Part shown: positions 14,700 to 22,521 of the stretch, one piece after another
Layout: every line of letters starts with the position of its first letter
Position numbering within the stretch: the first letter of the stretch is position 1
Assembly (NCBI GenBank): GCA_964519345.1
Contig: CAZFKX010000019.1
Location: 1-38,225 of the forward strand
DNA from: Persephonella sp964519345
Lineage (GTDB): Bacteria > Aquificota > Aquificia > Aquificales > Hydrogenothermaceae
DNA: 38,225 nt
Direction: 5' to 3'
Position numbers and translations under genes: made by a program
Notes under the pieces: generated by a model
Databases searched by the model: none
The model's input: only the letters and a program-made list of their open reading frames with translations
Told to the model about the DNA's origin: nothing

Positions 14700-15754
14700 A
14701 CCTTAATCTGAAAAAGACCTTCTATGTTTTCAAAGTCTCTTTTTCTACTATTTTTAAATTTAATAAAAATGTTATTAAATGAAAATGACAGGATTTCCTT
14801 AAGTTCATTAATATCATCATTTATGTATTTTCTAAACTTTTGATTTTCAATATATATAGAGATAAGAAGGTCTCTATTATAGAGAAATAACGATATCTGT
14901 ACATCGCCAATATCTGAAAATTTCAGATCTAATATACACAGAAAACCTTTTTTCCCGTCCTTACTCTTTTCTTTTATATATATCTTTCCATCTTCAAGAT
15001 CTCTCCAGATAACGGGAAGAAAAGTAAATAAACCGTCCGTTAATCTTGATACAACCTGAAATAGATCTATAAATCTAAGCATATCTTTTGATGCTTTATC
15101 TGATATATCTCTAAGCAATTTAAACTTAAGATCTTCTTTAATATCAGTACTACTTCTCTTCAACTTACTCTCAAAAAAAATACCTGTATTAATCAAAGCA
15201 TTCTGAAGTTTATCAGGGGTTAGATTATTGATATGTATAAAATTCTCTCCATACATCTCCCTTAAATTATGAAAAATCATTTTTTTTGAATCATTTATAC
15301 TGTTTAACAAAAGAGATACTAAAATATTTTTGACACTGCTGTCCATACTGTTAAATTTTTGTGGAAGAATCTCAATAATGTTTTTTATAAAGCTTTCCTT
15401 TAAATTTTCAGTATTTAATAATGTATAAATCTGATTTAATGTTATAACAGCTTTAGGGTTTAAAGAAATGGAACCTTCTTTACCTAAAACAGCTACTATC
15501 TGAAATCGTAATCTCTGATCTGTATAAGGTGTGTCTAAAATTTTTAAAAGTAAAGATGTTTCTTTCTGTAGAGGTATCTCGGTATTTACTGTAATATGAG
15601 TTCCTTTTACTCTTAGAACAACTCCTCCAGAAGGAAGTATATCAATAACTTCAGCTTTTACAGTCTCGCCAGCTTTGATTGTTATAGATTTACCCTGTGG
15701 TTTTGCTATTGTTAAAAACTCATAATTAAAGTTAAAAGGTTTTATATTTATCAC
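14696..15754 (-). CDS. FliK-like protein (YlqG type)
   Basis: A 352-residue protein with GTG start. It has no Cys-rich or enzymatic motif. The first 110 residues resemble a beta-rich domain (AGETVKAEVIDILPSGGVVLRV). The rest is a long Lys/Asn/Ile-rich region, with C-terminal residues around 250-350 resembling the FliK C-terminal domain (LKFSDIGDVQISLFLYNRDLLISIYIENQ). It sits directly upstream of an FlhB-C-like gene, as YlqG does with YlqH in Bacillus, which supports the call. FliK sets flagellar hook length together with FlhB. Sequence similarity is weak, so hook-length control is a hypothesis. Confidence 0.65.
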   Translation of the reverse strand: MINIKPFNFNYEFLTIAKPQGKSITIKAGETVKAEVIDILPSGGVVLRVKGTHITVNTEIPLQKETSLLLKILDTPYTDQRLRFQIVAVLGKEGSISLNPKAVITLNQIYTLLNTENLKESFIKNIIEILPQKFNSMDSSVKNILVSLLLNSINDSKKMIFHNLREMYGENFIHINNLTPDKLQNALINTGIFFESKLKRSSTDIKEDLKFKLLRDISDKASKDMLRFIDLFQVVSRLTDGLFTFLPVIWRDLEDGKIYIKEKSKDGKKGFLCILDLKFSDIGDVQISLFLYNRDLLISIYIENQKFRKYINDDINELKEILSFSFNNIFIKFKNSRKRDFENIEGLFQIKV

Positions 15755-15811
15755 TTTTATATCTCAAGTATATTTTAATTTAAATCTAAACAAATTTAGT
15801 TAACAATCAAA

Positions 15812-16321
15812 TTACTTTTTATAAACCTTTCTTTTAAATATATCCTTAGGAGAAACAACTCTGTCGAGAAATAACTTTCCTTTTAGATGATCCATCTCAT
15901 GTTGGATAACAACTGCTTCAAAACCTTCTGTATCAAAGGTTATAGTTTTTCCATTAATATCTTCAGCCTCTACTTTTATCCAGTAATGCCTTTTAACATT
16001 TCCAGTAAAATCCGGAACAGAAAGACAGCCTTCCCTTATTACGATTTCCCCATCGTAAGCTGTTATTTTTGGGTTTGACAGTATTAAAAGCCCATGATTC
16101 GTTTTATTGTACTTGTGTTTATAACCTGATGCATCAACTATTATCGTCTGAATATGTCTGTTCACCTGCGGAGCGGCTATACCAACACCTGCAGGTGAGT
16201 TTCTCATTGTATAAAGCAGTTTTTCTACAAAATCTTTAAACTCCTTTCCAAAATCTTCTACAGGATGAGATATTTTTTTTAACCTTTCATCGGGATATGT
16301 CAATATTTTAAACTTTTCCAT
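15812..16321 (-). CDS. def: Peptide deformylase
   Basis: Removes the formyl group from the N-terminal methionine of nascent proteins. The 169 residues contain all three family motifs: GVGIAAPQV (45-53), EGCLSVP (97-103, metal ligand Cys99) and HEMDH (141-145, metal ligands His141 and His145, catalytic Glu142). I choose the ATG at 16321, which shares one base with the stop codon of the ACT gene (TGATG); an in-frame GTG 3 bases earlier is possible. It is followed by a 57-base gap before the FliK-like gene. Grouping with an ACT regulator and gcvH is unusual; def is more often next to fmt or pri. Confidence 0.95.
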   Translation of the reverse strand: MEKFKILTYPDERLKKISHPVEDFGKEFKDFVEKLLYTMRNSPAGVGIAAPQVNRHIQTIIVDASGYKHKYNKTNHGLLILSNPKITAYDGEIVIREGCLSVPDFTGNVKRHYWIKVEAEDINGKTITFDTEGFEAVVIQHEMDHLKGKLFLDRVVSPKDIFKRKVYKK

Positions 16322-16851
16322 CACATCTCCACAGCCTCTTCTTTCTCAAGGGAGATATCTATATTCAGCTCCTCTTTCAATCTCTCTATGTCTTCCTTTA
16401 TCTCTTCTTCTGAAAGATTCGGTGGGAACTCAAGCTGTGCTATTAACAGGTAAAGATCGTTACTTTTTTCTGTTCTGAGATCTGATATATTGATATTTCT
16501 ATCTGAAAGAAGTTTCGCAACACTATAAACAATTCCAGGTTTATCAGCACCATAAACAACGATACTGTAAATTTCGCTTTCTCTCTTTTTTTTCTCAAAA
16601 ATTTCTTCAGGGATTTCTTTTATATTAATGTAAAGATCTTTTTCCTGAGCAACCCTGCTAAAAGAATTCCTGAGTTCATTTTCAGATATATCTTCCTCAG
16701 TTGTAACTATAAGCATGACAGCAAACTCATTATTCAGTCTTGTCATTGTTGAATCTTCTATATTGAAGCCCTTATCATAAAGAACCTTTGTTATACCTGC
16801 TACTATTCCAGGTCTGTCCTCTCCAACAGCAGTTAAAATAAAATGCCTCAT
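16321..16851 (-). CDS. Tandem ACT-domain protein (GcvR type)
   Basis: A 176-residue protein of two ACT domains. Domain 1 (about 1-80) opens with RHFILTAVGEDRPGIVAGI, and domain 2 (about 90-165) has YSIVVYGADKPGIVYSVAKL. This is the GcvR layout; GcvR acts with GcvA to repress the glycine-cleavage genes in Escherichia coli. Both conserved DxPGIV loops, the usual ligand sites, are intact. I start at ATG 16851, 1 base after the gcvH stop, with GAGGAG upstream. A longer frame from 16872 would overlap gcvH. The adjacency to gcvH supports glycine or lipoate-linked regulation, but no GcvA-type partner is present. Confidence 0.82.
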   Translation of the reverse strand: MRHFILTAVGEDRPGIVAGITKVLYDKGFNIEDSTMTRLNNEFAVMLIVTTEEDISENELRNSFSRVAQEKDLYINIKEIPEEIFEKKKRESEIYSIVVYGADKPGIVYSVAKLLSDRNINISDLRTEKSNDLYLLIAQLEFPPNLSEEEIKEDIERLKEELNIDISLEKEEAVEM

Positions 16852-16852
16852 T

Positions 16853-17266
16853 TTACTCCTCTTCTGCCTCAATTTCCTGAATATACGCCTTATAATCCTC
16901 TGAAGTCATAAGATCTTCCAATTCTGTCGTATCACTGATCTCCATCTCATATATCCAGCCCTCACCATAAGGATCTGTATTTAAAAGACTTGGATCATCC
17001 TTAAGATCTTCGTTCACCAATATAATTTTTCCAGAAAGAGGAGAAAATAGATCTATAGCCGCTTTGACAGACTCTATTGATACTACTTTCTCTCCCGATT
17101 CTATCTCCTGATTTACTGAAGGAAGTTCAACAAAAACAATATCACCGAGTTGATGCTGACCGTAGTCTGTTATGCCTATAACAGCATCGTTATCTTCAAC
17201 CTTAACCCACATATGTTCCTTTGTATAGTAAAAACCTTCCTCTATTCTGTACTCTTCTACTGCCAT
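16853..17266 (-). CDS. gcvH: Lipoyl-carrier protein GcvH
   Basis: A 137-residue protein with the biotinyl/lipoyl fold of glycine-cleavage H protein. The lipoylation lysine is Lys68 in SIESVKA, with the preceding VFVELPSVNQEIESGEK and the GWIYEMEI region conserved. The ATG at 17266 has GAGGA upstream, which is better placed than earlier in-frame starts. No gcvT or gcvP is nearby. GcvH-like proteins in Aquificota are often multiple, and some (LbpA) act in sulfur oxidation with sHdr proteins, so its role could be glycine metabolism, lipoate transfer or sulfur oxidation. It heads a minus-strand seven-gene run and shares a 59-base divergent region with yggS. Confidence 0.88.
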   Translation of the reverse strand: MAVEEYRIEEGFYYTKEHMWVKVEDNDAVIGITDYGQHQLGDIVFVELPSVNQEIESGEKVVSIESVKAAIDLFSPLSGKIILVNEDLKDDPSLLNTDPYGEGWIYEMEISDTTELEDLMTSEDYKAYIQEIEAEEE

Positions 17267-17325
17267 TTTTATCCTCCTCATTATCTCTGTTATCATTTAT
17301 TATAAACTAAATATGGGAGTTAACA

Positions 17326-18012
17326 ATGAGTATAAAGGAGAATATTGAGAAAATAAGAGAGATAATATACAGATCGGCCGAAAAGGTAGGAAGAAATCCT
17401 GATGAGATAATAATTCTTGCAGCATCAAAAACACAGTCTGTCGAAAGAATAAAAGAAGCATATAATGCAGGTATAAGATACTTTGGAGAAAACAGGGTTC
17501 AGGAAGGTATAAAAAAGATACAGCAGCTATCAGACATAAAAGATATTCACTGGCATCTTATAGGAGGTCTCCAGACAAATAAAGCAAAATATGCTGTAAA
17601 ATATTTTGAGCTTATACATTCCCTTGACAGGGCTTCCCTTGCTGAAGAACTTAACAAAAGAGCAAAAAAAGAAAACAAAGTGCAGGACGTTCTCATTGAG
17701 GTAAATATAGGAGAAGAGGAATCAAAATACGGCGTAAAACCTGACAATCTTAACAAACTCTTTGAATACTCTTTAGGCAAGGAAAACATAAGAGTTCTTG
17801 GTCTTATGTGCATACCACCTTACTTTGAGAACAAAGAAAAATCAAGACCATATTTTGCAAGACTTAGGGAAATGAAGGAAAAACTTGAGAAAGATTTTGG
17901 CCTGAATCTTCCACATCTTTCCATGGGGATGTCTCACGATTTTGATATAGCTGTTGAAGAAGGAGCTACTATTGTAAGGATAGGTACAGCTATTTTTGGT
18001 GAAAGAAAGTAG
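17326..18012 (+). CDS. PLP-homeostasis protein YggS/PLPBP
   Basis: A 228-residue monomeric pyridoxal-phosphate-binding protein of the YggS/PROSC family, which buffers free PLP. Lys35 in LAASKTQS forms the PLP Schiff base, and the fold is a single alanine-racemase-type barrel. HLIGGLQTNK, the family region near residue 77-86, is present. It is the second B6-linked gene in the window after pdxA, at a separate locus. It is single, divergent from gcvH, and its TAG stop lies in the hairpin shared with the cooS-like gene. YggS is often in the ftsZ or pyrroline reductase neighbourhood, which is not seen here. Confidence 0.92.
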   Translation: MSIKENIEKIREIIYRSAEKVGRNPDEIIILAASKTQSVERIKEAYNAGIRYFGENRVQEGIKKIQQLSDIKDIHWHLIGGLQTNKAKYAVKYFELIHSLDRASLAEELNKRAKKENKVQDVLIEVNIGEEESKYGVKPDNLNKLFEYSLGKENIRVLGLMCIPPYFENKEKSRPYFARLREMKEKLEKDFGLNLPHLSMGMSHDFDIAVEEGATIVRIGTAIFGERK

Positions 18013-18026
18013 CCCTTTCGGGCTAC
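18009..18026 (-). terminator. Hairpin between yggS and cooS
   Basis: GTAGCCC and GGGCTAC form a perfect 7-bp stem around a TTTC loop; the yggS stop codon is inside the left arm. On the minus strand TTTCTTTC follows, so it is best read as the cooS-like gene terminator. The plus-strand side has no T-run. Confidence 0.6.
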
Positions 18027-18032
18027 AAACTG

Positions 18033-19919
18033 TTATGATACTTTTTTTATAAGTTCTTCTTCTATCATCTGTGCAGCCTTAACAGGATCTGTTTCTATCA
18101 TAAATCTTACTCCAAGCAGATTTTCAAGATCTCTTGTCAACAGTCTTGTAAAAGCTGGCCCTCCGACTATAGGTGGAACAGGATTAACATAAGTATTTAT
18201 CCCAAGAGATACTGCTAAAAGTCCATCTATAAGAGCATCATTATTATAATATTCTGGAGCAGCTGCAACAACAGGCAGACCGCTTGGATCTATACCAAGA
18301 TACTCAGCAAGAGCTATTATGAGTAAGGCCATTCTTCCTGTATCAAGACAGGAACCAAAATTTAAAACAGGCGGAATATCAAGTGCTTCGCATAAGGCTC
18401 TTAATCCCGATCCTGCAAACTCCTTTCTTCCTTTAGAGTTGGTAAATCCTTCAACCTGTGCCAAAGAAGAAGCACAACCTGCTATAAGAACAAGTATATC
18501 TCTTTTTAAAAGTTCTTTGATAAAATCATAGGTAAATGTTCCATGACCGTTCTTCATAGTTGTACAGCTTACAAGCCCAACAATTCCTCTTATTGTTCCA
18601 TTTTGAACAGCCTCAAACAGAGGATCGGGTGTTCCTCCTAAAACTTTAAGCAGGCTTTCAATTCCAAAACCAGCTATATAGTGGGTTTTGTTCTCAGGTA
18701 TATGTATCTTATAGGTTTTTCTTCTATTTTTGTATGCCTCGATAGCTTCCATTATAAGTTTTTCCGCCTGATATTCGGCTTTTGATGGATCATACATAAA
18801 ATCAGTTTTAGCCTCAACATCTCTCAGTCTTACAACAGAACTTACTGGAATAAGTTTAGTATGTAATTTTAAACTTTGAACAAGATTTGCCATGCCTGGT
18901 GCTGCACAGTTTTTGTCCATGAGAAAAGCATCTACAGCCCCAGTTGCAGCAACAAATTCCTGAGTAAGCCAGTTGCCCACCTGTCCGTCAATATACTTTG
19001 CGGTTTCAGGCCTCTGCAGTAGTTCCTGTCCTGTACATAGACTTCCGTAAACTTTTATTCCTTTAGCACCTGCCGATTTTGCTATATTCTGAAATTTTTG
19101 AGTTTTTGCCTTTTTAGCAACAACACTTCCCATCCATGGGACATGACCGTGTACAACTATATTTACATAATCTTTATCAAGAACTCCTATGTCTGCGTAT
19201 CCTTCTGTAATATCAGGTGAACCGAAAATAATATCCCTTATAACTGTTGTGGCTATATTAGCGAGAAAACCTGCAGATAAACCAAGCCTTAAAGACGTCA
19301 AGGATAGATCCAGATAATCTGTATCAATATTAGGCATTACTTTTGTCGAAGCCTCATGACTTTCAAAAATATATCCTCCAGGAATTATCCCCAGATTCCT
19401 CCATATTTCAACTCTGCTTTCAGGAGCAAGCCTCTCAATTAATGTCAGAGGCTCATTTATATCTTTCATAAACTCTTTCTCAAGAAAGTTCCCAATCCTT
19501 CCTATAATTTCTCCGTCACTCCCTTCTGTATCTATACCAAGAGTCCCTGCAAACCATAAAAGCTTATTCCTGTCTGTAACTTTAAAAGGGCTTGTTCCTT
19601 CTGCTATTGATTTTAATGTTTTAAGTGTTGTTTTAAAATCATGCGTATAGGCCGCTCCTCCTTGATTAACAAGTCTTAGTAAATTTCTTGCAGCAAGGCC
19701 GTCAGCATCGATTCCACATTTTCCTTTAGGAGCTCTCCTCTTGATTCTACATGGACCATCAGGACATAAGGTACAGCACCTTCCCTGTTCCCCAAAATAA
19801 CAGATGGCTCCCTGTCTTTTAACTCTCTCAAAAAATGTGTGTCTAAAGCCCATAGATAAAAGGTAAGAATGCATCTCCTTCACAGATTCGTGAGGAGTAA
19901 CACAGTAATCACAGCTCAT
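18033..19919 (-). CDS. cooS: CooS-family Ni/Fe CO dehydrogenase homologue, probably atypical
   Basis: A 628-residue homologue of the catalytic subunit of anaerobic carbon monoxide dehydrogenase. N-terminal cysteines Cys40 and Cys48 fit the D cluster, and Cys49, Cys52, Cys57 and Cys68 the B cluster. C-cluster ligands are matched by His257, Cys295, Cys338, Cys452, Cys482 and Cys524. By positional alignment with C. hydrogenoformans CODH-II, Lys563 corresponds to Asp561 here, and His93 to about Tyr91, so the catalytic Lys and His of CO oxidation seem missing. No CooC or CooF gene is adjacent. The strong GGGGAGG precedes the ATG. It may be a divergent CODH clade or a hybrid-cluster-like enzyme. 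Confidence 0.85.
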   Translation of the reverse strand: MSCDYCVTPHESVKEMHSYLLSMGFRHTFFERVKRQGAICYFGEQGRCCTLCPDGPCRIKRRAPKGKCGIDADGLAARNLLRLVNQGGAAYTHDFKTTLKTLKSIAEGTSPFKVTDRNKLLWFAGTLGIDTEGSDGEIIGRIGNFLEKEFMKDINEPLTLIERLAPESRVEIWRNLGIIPGGYIFESHEASTKVMPNIDTDYLDLSLTSLRLGLSAGFLANIATTVIRDIIFGSPDITEGYADIGVLDKDYVNIVVHGHVPWMGSVVAKKAKTQKFQNIAKSAGAKGIKVYGSLCTGQELLQRPETAKYIDGQVGNWLTQEFVAATGAVDAFLMDKNCAAPGMANLVQSLKLHTKLIPVSSVVRLRDVEAKTDFMYDPSKAEYQAEKLIMEAIEAYKNRRKTYKIHIPENKTHYIAGFGIESLLKVLGGTPDPLFEAVQNGTIRGIVGLVSCTTMKNGHGTFTYDFIKELLKRDILVLIAGCASSLAQVEGFTNSKGRKEFAGSGLRALCEALDIPPVLNFGSCLDTGRMALLIIALAEYLGIDPSGLPVVAAAPEYYNNDALIDGLLAVSLGINTYVNPVPPIVGGPAFTRLLTRDLENLLGVRFMIETDPVKAAQMIEEELIKKVS

Positions 19920-19932
19920 AATTCTACCTCCC

Positions 19933-20016
19933 CTAAGATTTATCTAAGATTAGATACTCTTAAATCTTTTTTGCATTAAAAAAGTGCATCTTACAAAAAA
20001 CTGCATAAAAAAGATC
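19933..20016 (-). promoter_or_regulatory. Repeat-rich region upstream of cooS
   Basis: Two direct CTAAGATT copies lie 11 bases apart (19933-19940 and 19944-19951). Further out come three TGCAT copies (19972, 19985, 20002), each next to an A-run, and imperfect outer arms (ATCTTTTTT and AAAAAAGAT). It could be a regulator-binding region. No regulator gene is nearby. Confidence 0.35.
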
Positions 20017-20174
20017 CAATCCTGATATAAATAAATTTCTTTTAATCAATCTAAACTCTTTATACATCCTAACTTTCCATATTCAGCTAACTAATAACGT
20101 GCAAATAAGATGCCATTATCTTGTTTTATTTAATGATTTGGTAAATAATGAATAAATAAATAGAGGAAAAGATA

Positions 20175-21443
20175 ATGAGATCTGTAATTGTTCTTATGCT
20201 TATGCTCTTTTCATTAAGCTCAGGGAGTATTGTAACTGGTCAGTGGAATGATCCTGTAACACCTGTAATGTATGATTACGTAAAAAGGGTTGTTCACAAG
20301 GCTGAAGCAGAAAAATCTGATCTCATCATTCTGATGATTGATACGCCTGGAGGTCTTGATACCTCAATGAGAGATATTATAAAAATAATTATGAATACAG
20401 AGATTCCTTTTGTCGTTTATGTTTATCCTCCAGGATCAAGAGCCGCCTCAGCTGGCGCCATTATAACAGTAGCGGCAGACATAGCGGCTATGTCGCCCTC
20501 AACGAATATAGGATCAGCAAGTCCTGTCCAAATGGGTGGAAAAGATATAGAAGAGACAATGAAAAAGAAAATCATAAATGATATGGTAGCTTTCGTTAAA
20601 GGAATAGCGAGGGAAAAAGGAAGAAATGAAAAAGTGATAGTTAAGATGGTAACAGAAAGTATAAATCTTACAGCTGAAGAAGCTTTGAAAAAAAATGTTA
20701 TAGATCTAATCGCGTCTGATCTTAATGATCTATTAAATAAGATAGATGGTAAAACAATTAAAAAACAAGGAAAAAAGATAAATATATCGTTGAAAGACAA
20801 AAATATTATCAAGGTTGAAAAAAATCTTAAAGAAAAAATACTCACAATACTAACAAATCCAACCGTTGCATATTTGCTTTTGATGATAGGATTTTACGGT
20901 ATATTTTTTGAGCTGTACAACCCGGGCTCTCTTATCCCTGGAATTCTTGGAACCATATCACTGCTTCTTGCCCTTTACTCCCTCAACATTATAGATGTAA
21001 ATTGGCTTGGTGTACTACTTATAGCTTCCGGCATTTTATTTTTTATACTTGAGGTTATAACTCCCACATTTGGAGCACTCGCTTTAAGCGGTGTTATAGC
21101 TATACTTTTTGGTTCTTTAATTCTCACAGATCCAGATTCACCTTACGGCGACATATCTATAAAAATAATAATCCCGGTTGTTTTGTTCAGCTCGCTGTTT
21201 TTCCTTACAGTTGCCTATTTAGGTTTAAGAGCTCAGAGGAAAAAAACATCAACAGGTGTTGAAGGCATGATAGGTACGATTGGAAAAGCAGAGACTGATA
21301 TTGATCCTGAAGGGAAAGTTTTTATATCAGGAGAAATATGGAATGCTTATTCAGACAATCCAATAAAAAAAGGCGAAAGAGTCAAGGTTATATCTGTTGA
21401 AGGACTGAGATTAAAGGTAGAGAGAATCGGAAATGAGGCTTAA
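20175..21443 (+). CDS. NfeD-family membrane serine protease
   Basis: A 422-residue membrane protein. A signal or anchor segment (about 1-19) is followed by a ClpP-class serine protease domain with Ser92 in AASAGAI, preceded by DTPGGLDTS, in the arrangement of the PH1510-type stomatin-operon protease. Its lysine partner is in the helix after residue 128. Several hydrophobic segments occur at about 232-275, 278-315 and 330-355, and the C terminus (about 365-422) is an NfeD OB-fold domain. In other species it acts with a stomatin-like protein, which is absent here. The gene overlaps the next by 11 bases. Role in this operon is unknown. Confidence 0.87.
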   Translation: MRSVIVLMLMLFSLSSGSIVTGQWNDPVTPVMYDYVKRVVHKAEAEKSDLIILMIDTPGGLDTSMRDIIKIIMNTEIPFVVYVYPPGSRAASAGAIITVAADIAAMSPSTNIGSASPVQMGGKDIEETMKKKIINDMVAFVKGIAREKGRNEKVIVKMVTESINLTAEEALKKNVIDLIASDLNDLLNKIDGKTIKKQGKKINISLKDKNIIKVEKNLKEKILTILTNPTVAYLLLMIGFYGIFFELYNPGSLIPGILGTISLLLALYSLNIIDVNWLGVLLIASGILFFILEVITPTFGALALSGVIAILFGSLILTDPDSPYGDISIKIIIPVVLFSSLFFLTVAYLGLRAQRKKTSTGVEGMIGTIGKAETDIDPEGKVFISGEIWNAYSDNPIKKGERVKVISVEGLRLKVERIGNEA

Positions 21444-22521
21444 TTTCAAACCTTCAAAACCATTTACAATAGGTATAGAACTTGAGATACAGCTTATAGA
21501 CAGAGATAGTTTTGAACTATCTGAAAGCTCAAAAATTGTTTTTAGTCACGCATCTAAAAAACTTAAGAAACTCCTACATCCGGAGCTTTTGACGTCAATG
21601 ATAGAGATCGTAACACCTATATCAGAATCTCCTGAAGAGGCTGTATCGTATATAAAAAATGCTTTAAAAGAGATAGATCTTATTGGACAAGATTATGGTT
21701 TTAGATCGGCAGCACTTGGAACACATGTTTTTGCCAAAAAGGAAACTATACACATAACGGCAAAAGATAGATATTTAAAACTGCTTGAGGAGTTTCAGAT
21801 CCTTCTTAAACAGTTTCTCATATACGGTTTACATATACATATAGGTTTTCCAGAAAAAGAAATAGCTATTAAAGCTTACAACACAGTATTAAACTATCTT
21901 CCCCTGTTTTTGGCTCTATCTACAAGTTCACCATTTTTCTTTGGTGAGTTTACAGGACTAAACTCCTACAGAACCAAGATATTTGAACAGTTGCCAAGAG
22001 CCGGAATACCTGAATATTTTGATTCTTACTCTGAGTTTGAAGATCTTTACTTCAAACTAAAAAACAACGGCTTTATACATTCTATAAAAGATATATGGTG
22101 GGATATAAGAATTCATCCTGATTTCGGCACTATAGAACTTAGGGTATGTGATGCAAACCCGGATATGGAAAGAATAGAATTTATAACAACTCTTTTTCAG
22201 GGCTTATGTCTCTACAGCATCAGTATGGATAAAGAAAGATATTTTCACCAGATTTTGAAACAAAACAAATGGAATGCAACAAGATACTCGTTAGATGGAA
22301 GATTTCTCCAGAAAGAAGGAACGGTAAAAATTAGAAATAAGATTGCTGATATAATAAAGGATCTTAAAAGAAAAGGAATTTTTAAAGAACTTGGAACAGA
22401 GAAAAGGATGGAGAAGATCTCAGGTATATTAGAAAAAATGAGCATATCACAGATTATGATAAAAGAGTACAAAAAAAATAAAAATATTAAAGATATTGAA
22501 AGATTTGGTTTTATAGAATGA
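21433..22521 (+). CDS. YbdK-like carboxylate-amine ligase (GCS2 family)
   Basis: A 362-residue ATP-dependent carboxylate-amine ligase of the glutamate-cysteine ligase GCS2 family, usual length. The N-terminal FTIGIELEIQLID (about 11-23) carries the Glu pair used for metal and substrate binding. LHIHIGFP and WWDIRIHPDFGTIELRV lie further on, typical for the family. Escherichia coli YbdK has weak gamma-glutamylcysteine synthetase activity. Its start overlaps the nfeD stop by 11 bases and its stop overlaps the ggt start by 4 bases. The pairing points to gamma-glutamyl amide metabolism, but the substrate is not known. Confidence 0.87.
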   Translation: MRLNFKPSKPFTIGIELEIQLIDRDSFELSESSKIVFSHASKKLKKLLHPELLTSMIEIVTPISESPEEAVSYIKNALKEIDLIGQDYGFRSAALGTHVFAKKETIHITAKDRYLKLLEEFQILLKQFLIYGLHIHIGFPEKEIAIKAYNTVLNYLPLFLALSTSSPFFFGEFTGLNSYRTKIFEQLPRAGIPEYFDSYSEFEDLYFKLKNNGFIHSIKDIWWDIRIHPDFGTIELRVCDANPDMERIEFITTLFQGLCLYSISMDKERYFHQILKQNKWNATRYSLDGRFLQKEGTVKIRNKIADIIKDLKRKGIFKELGTEKRMEKISGILEKMSISQIMIKEYKKNKNIKDIERFGFIE

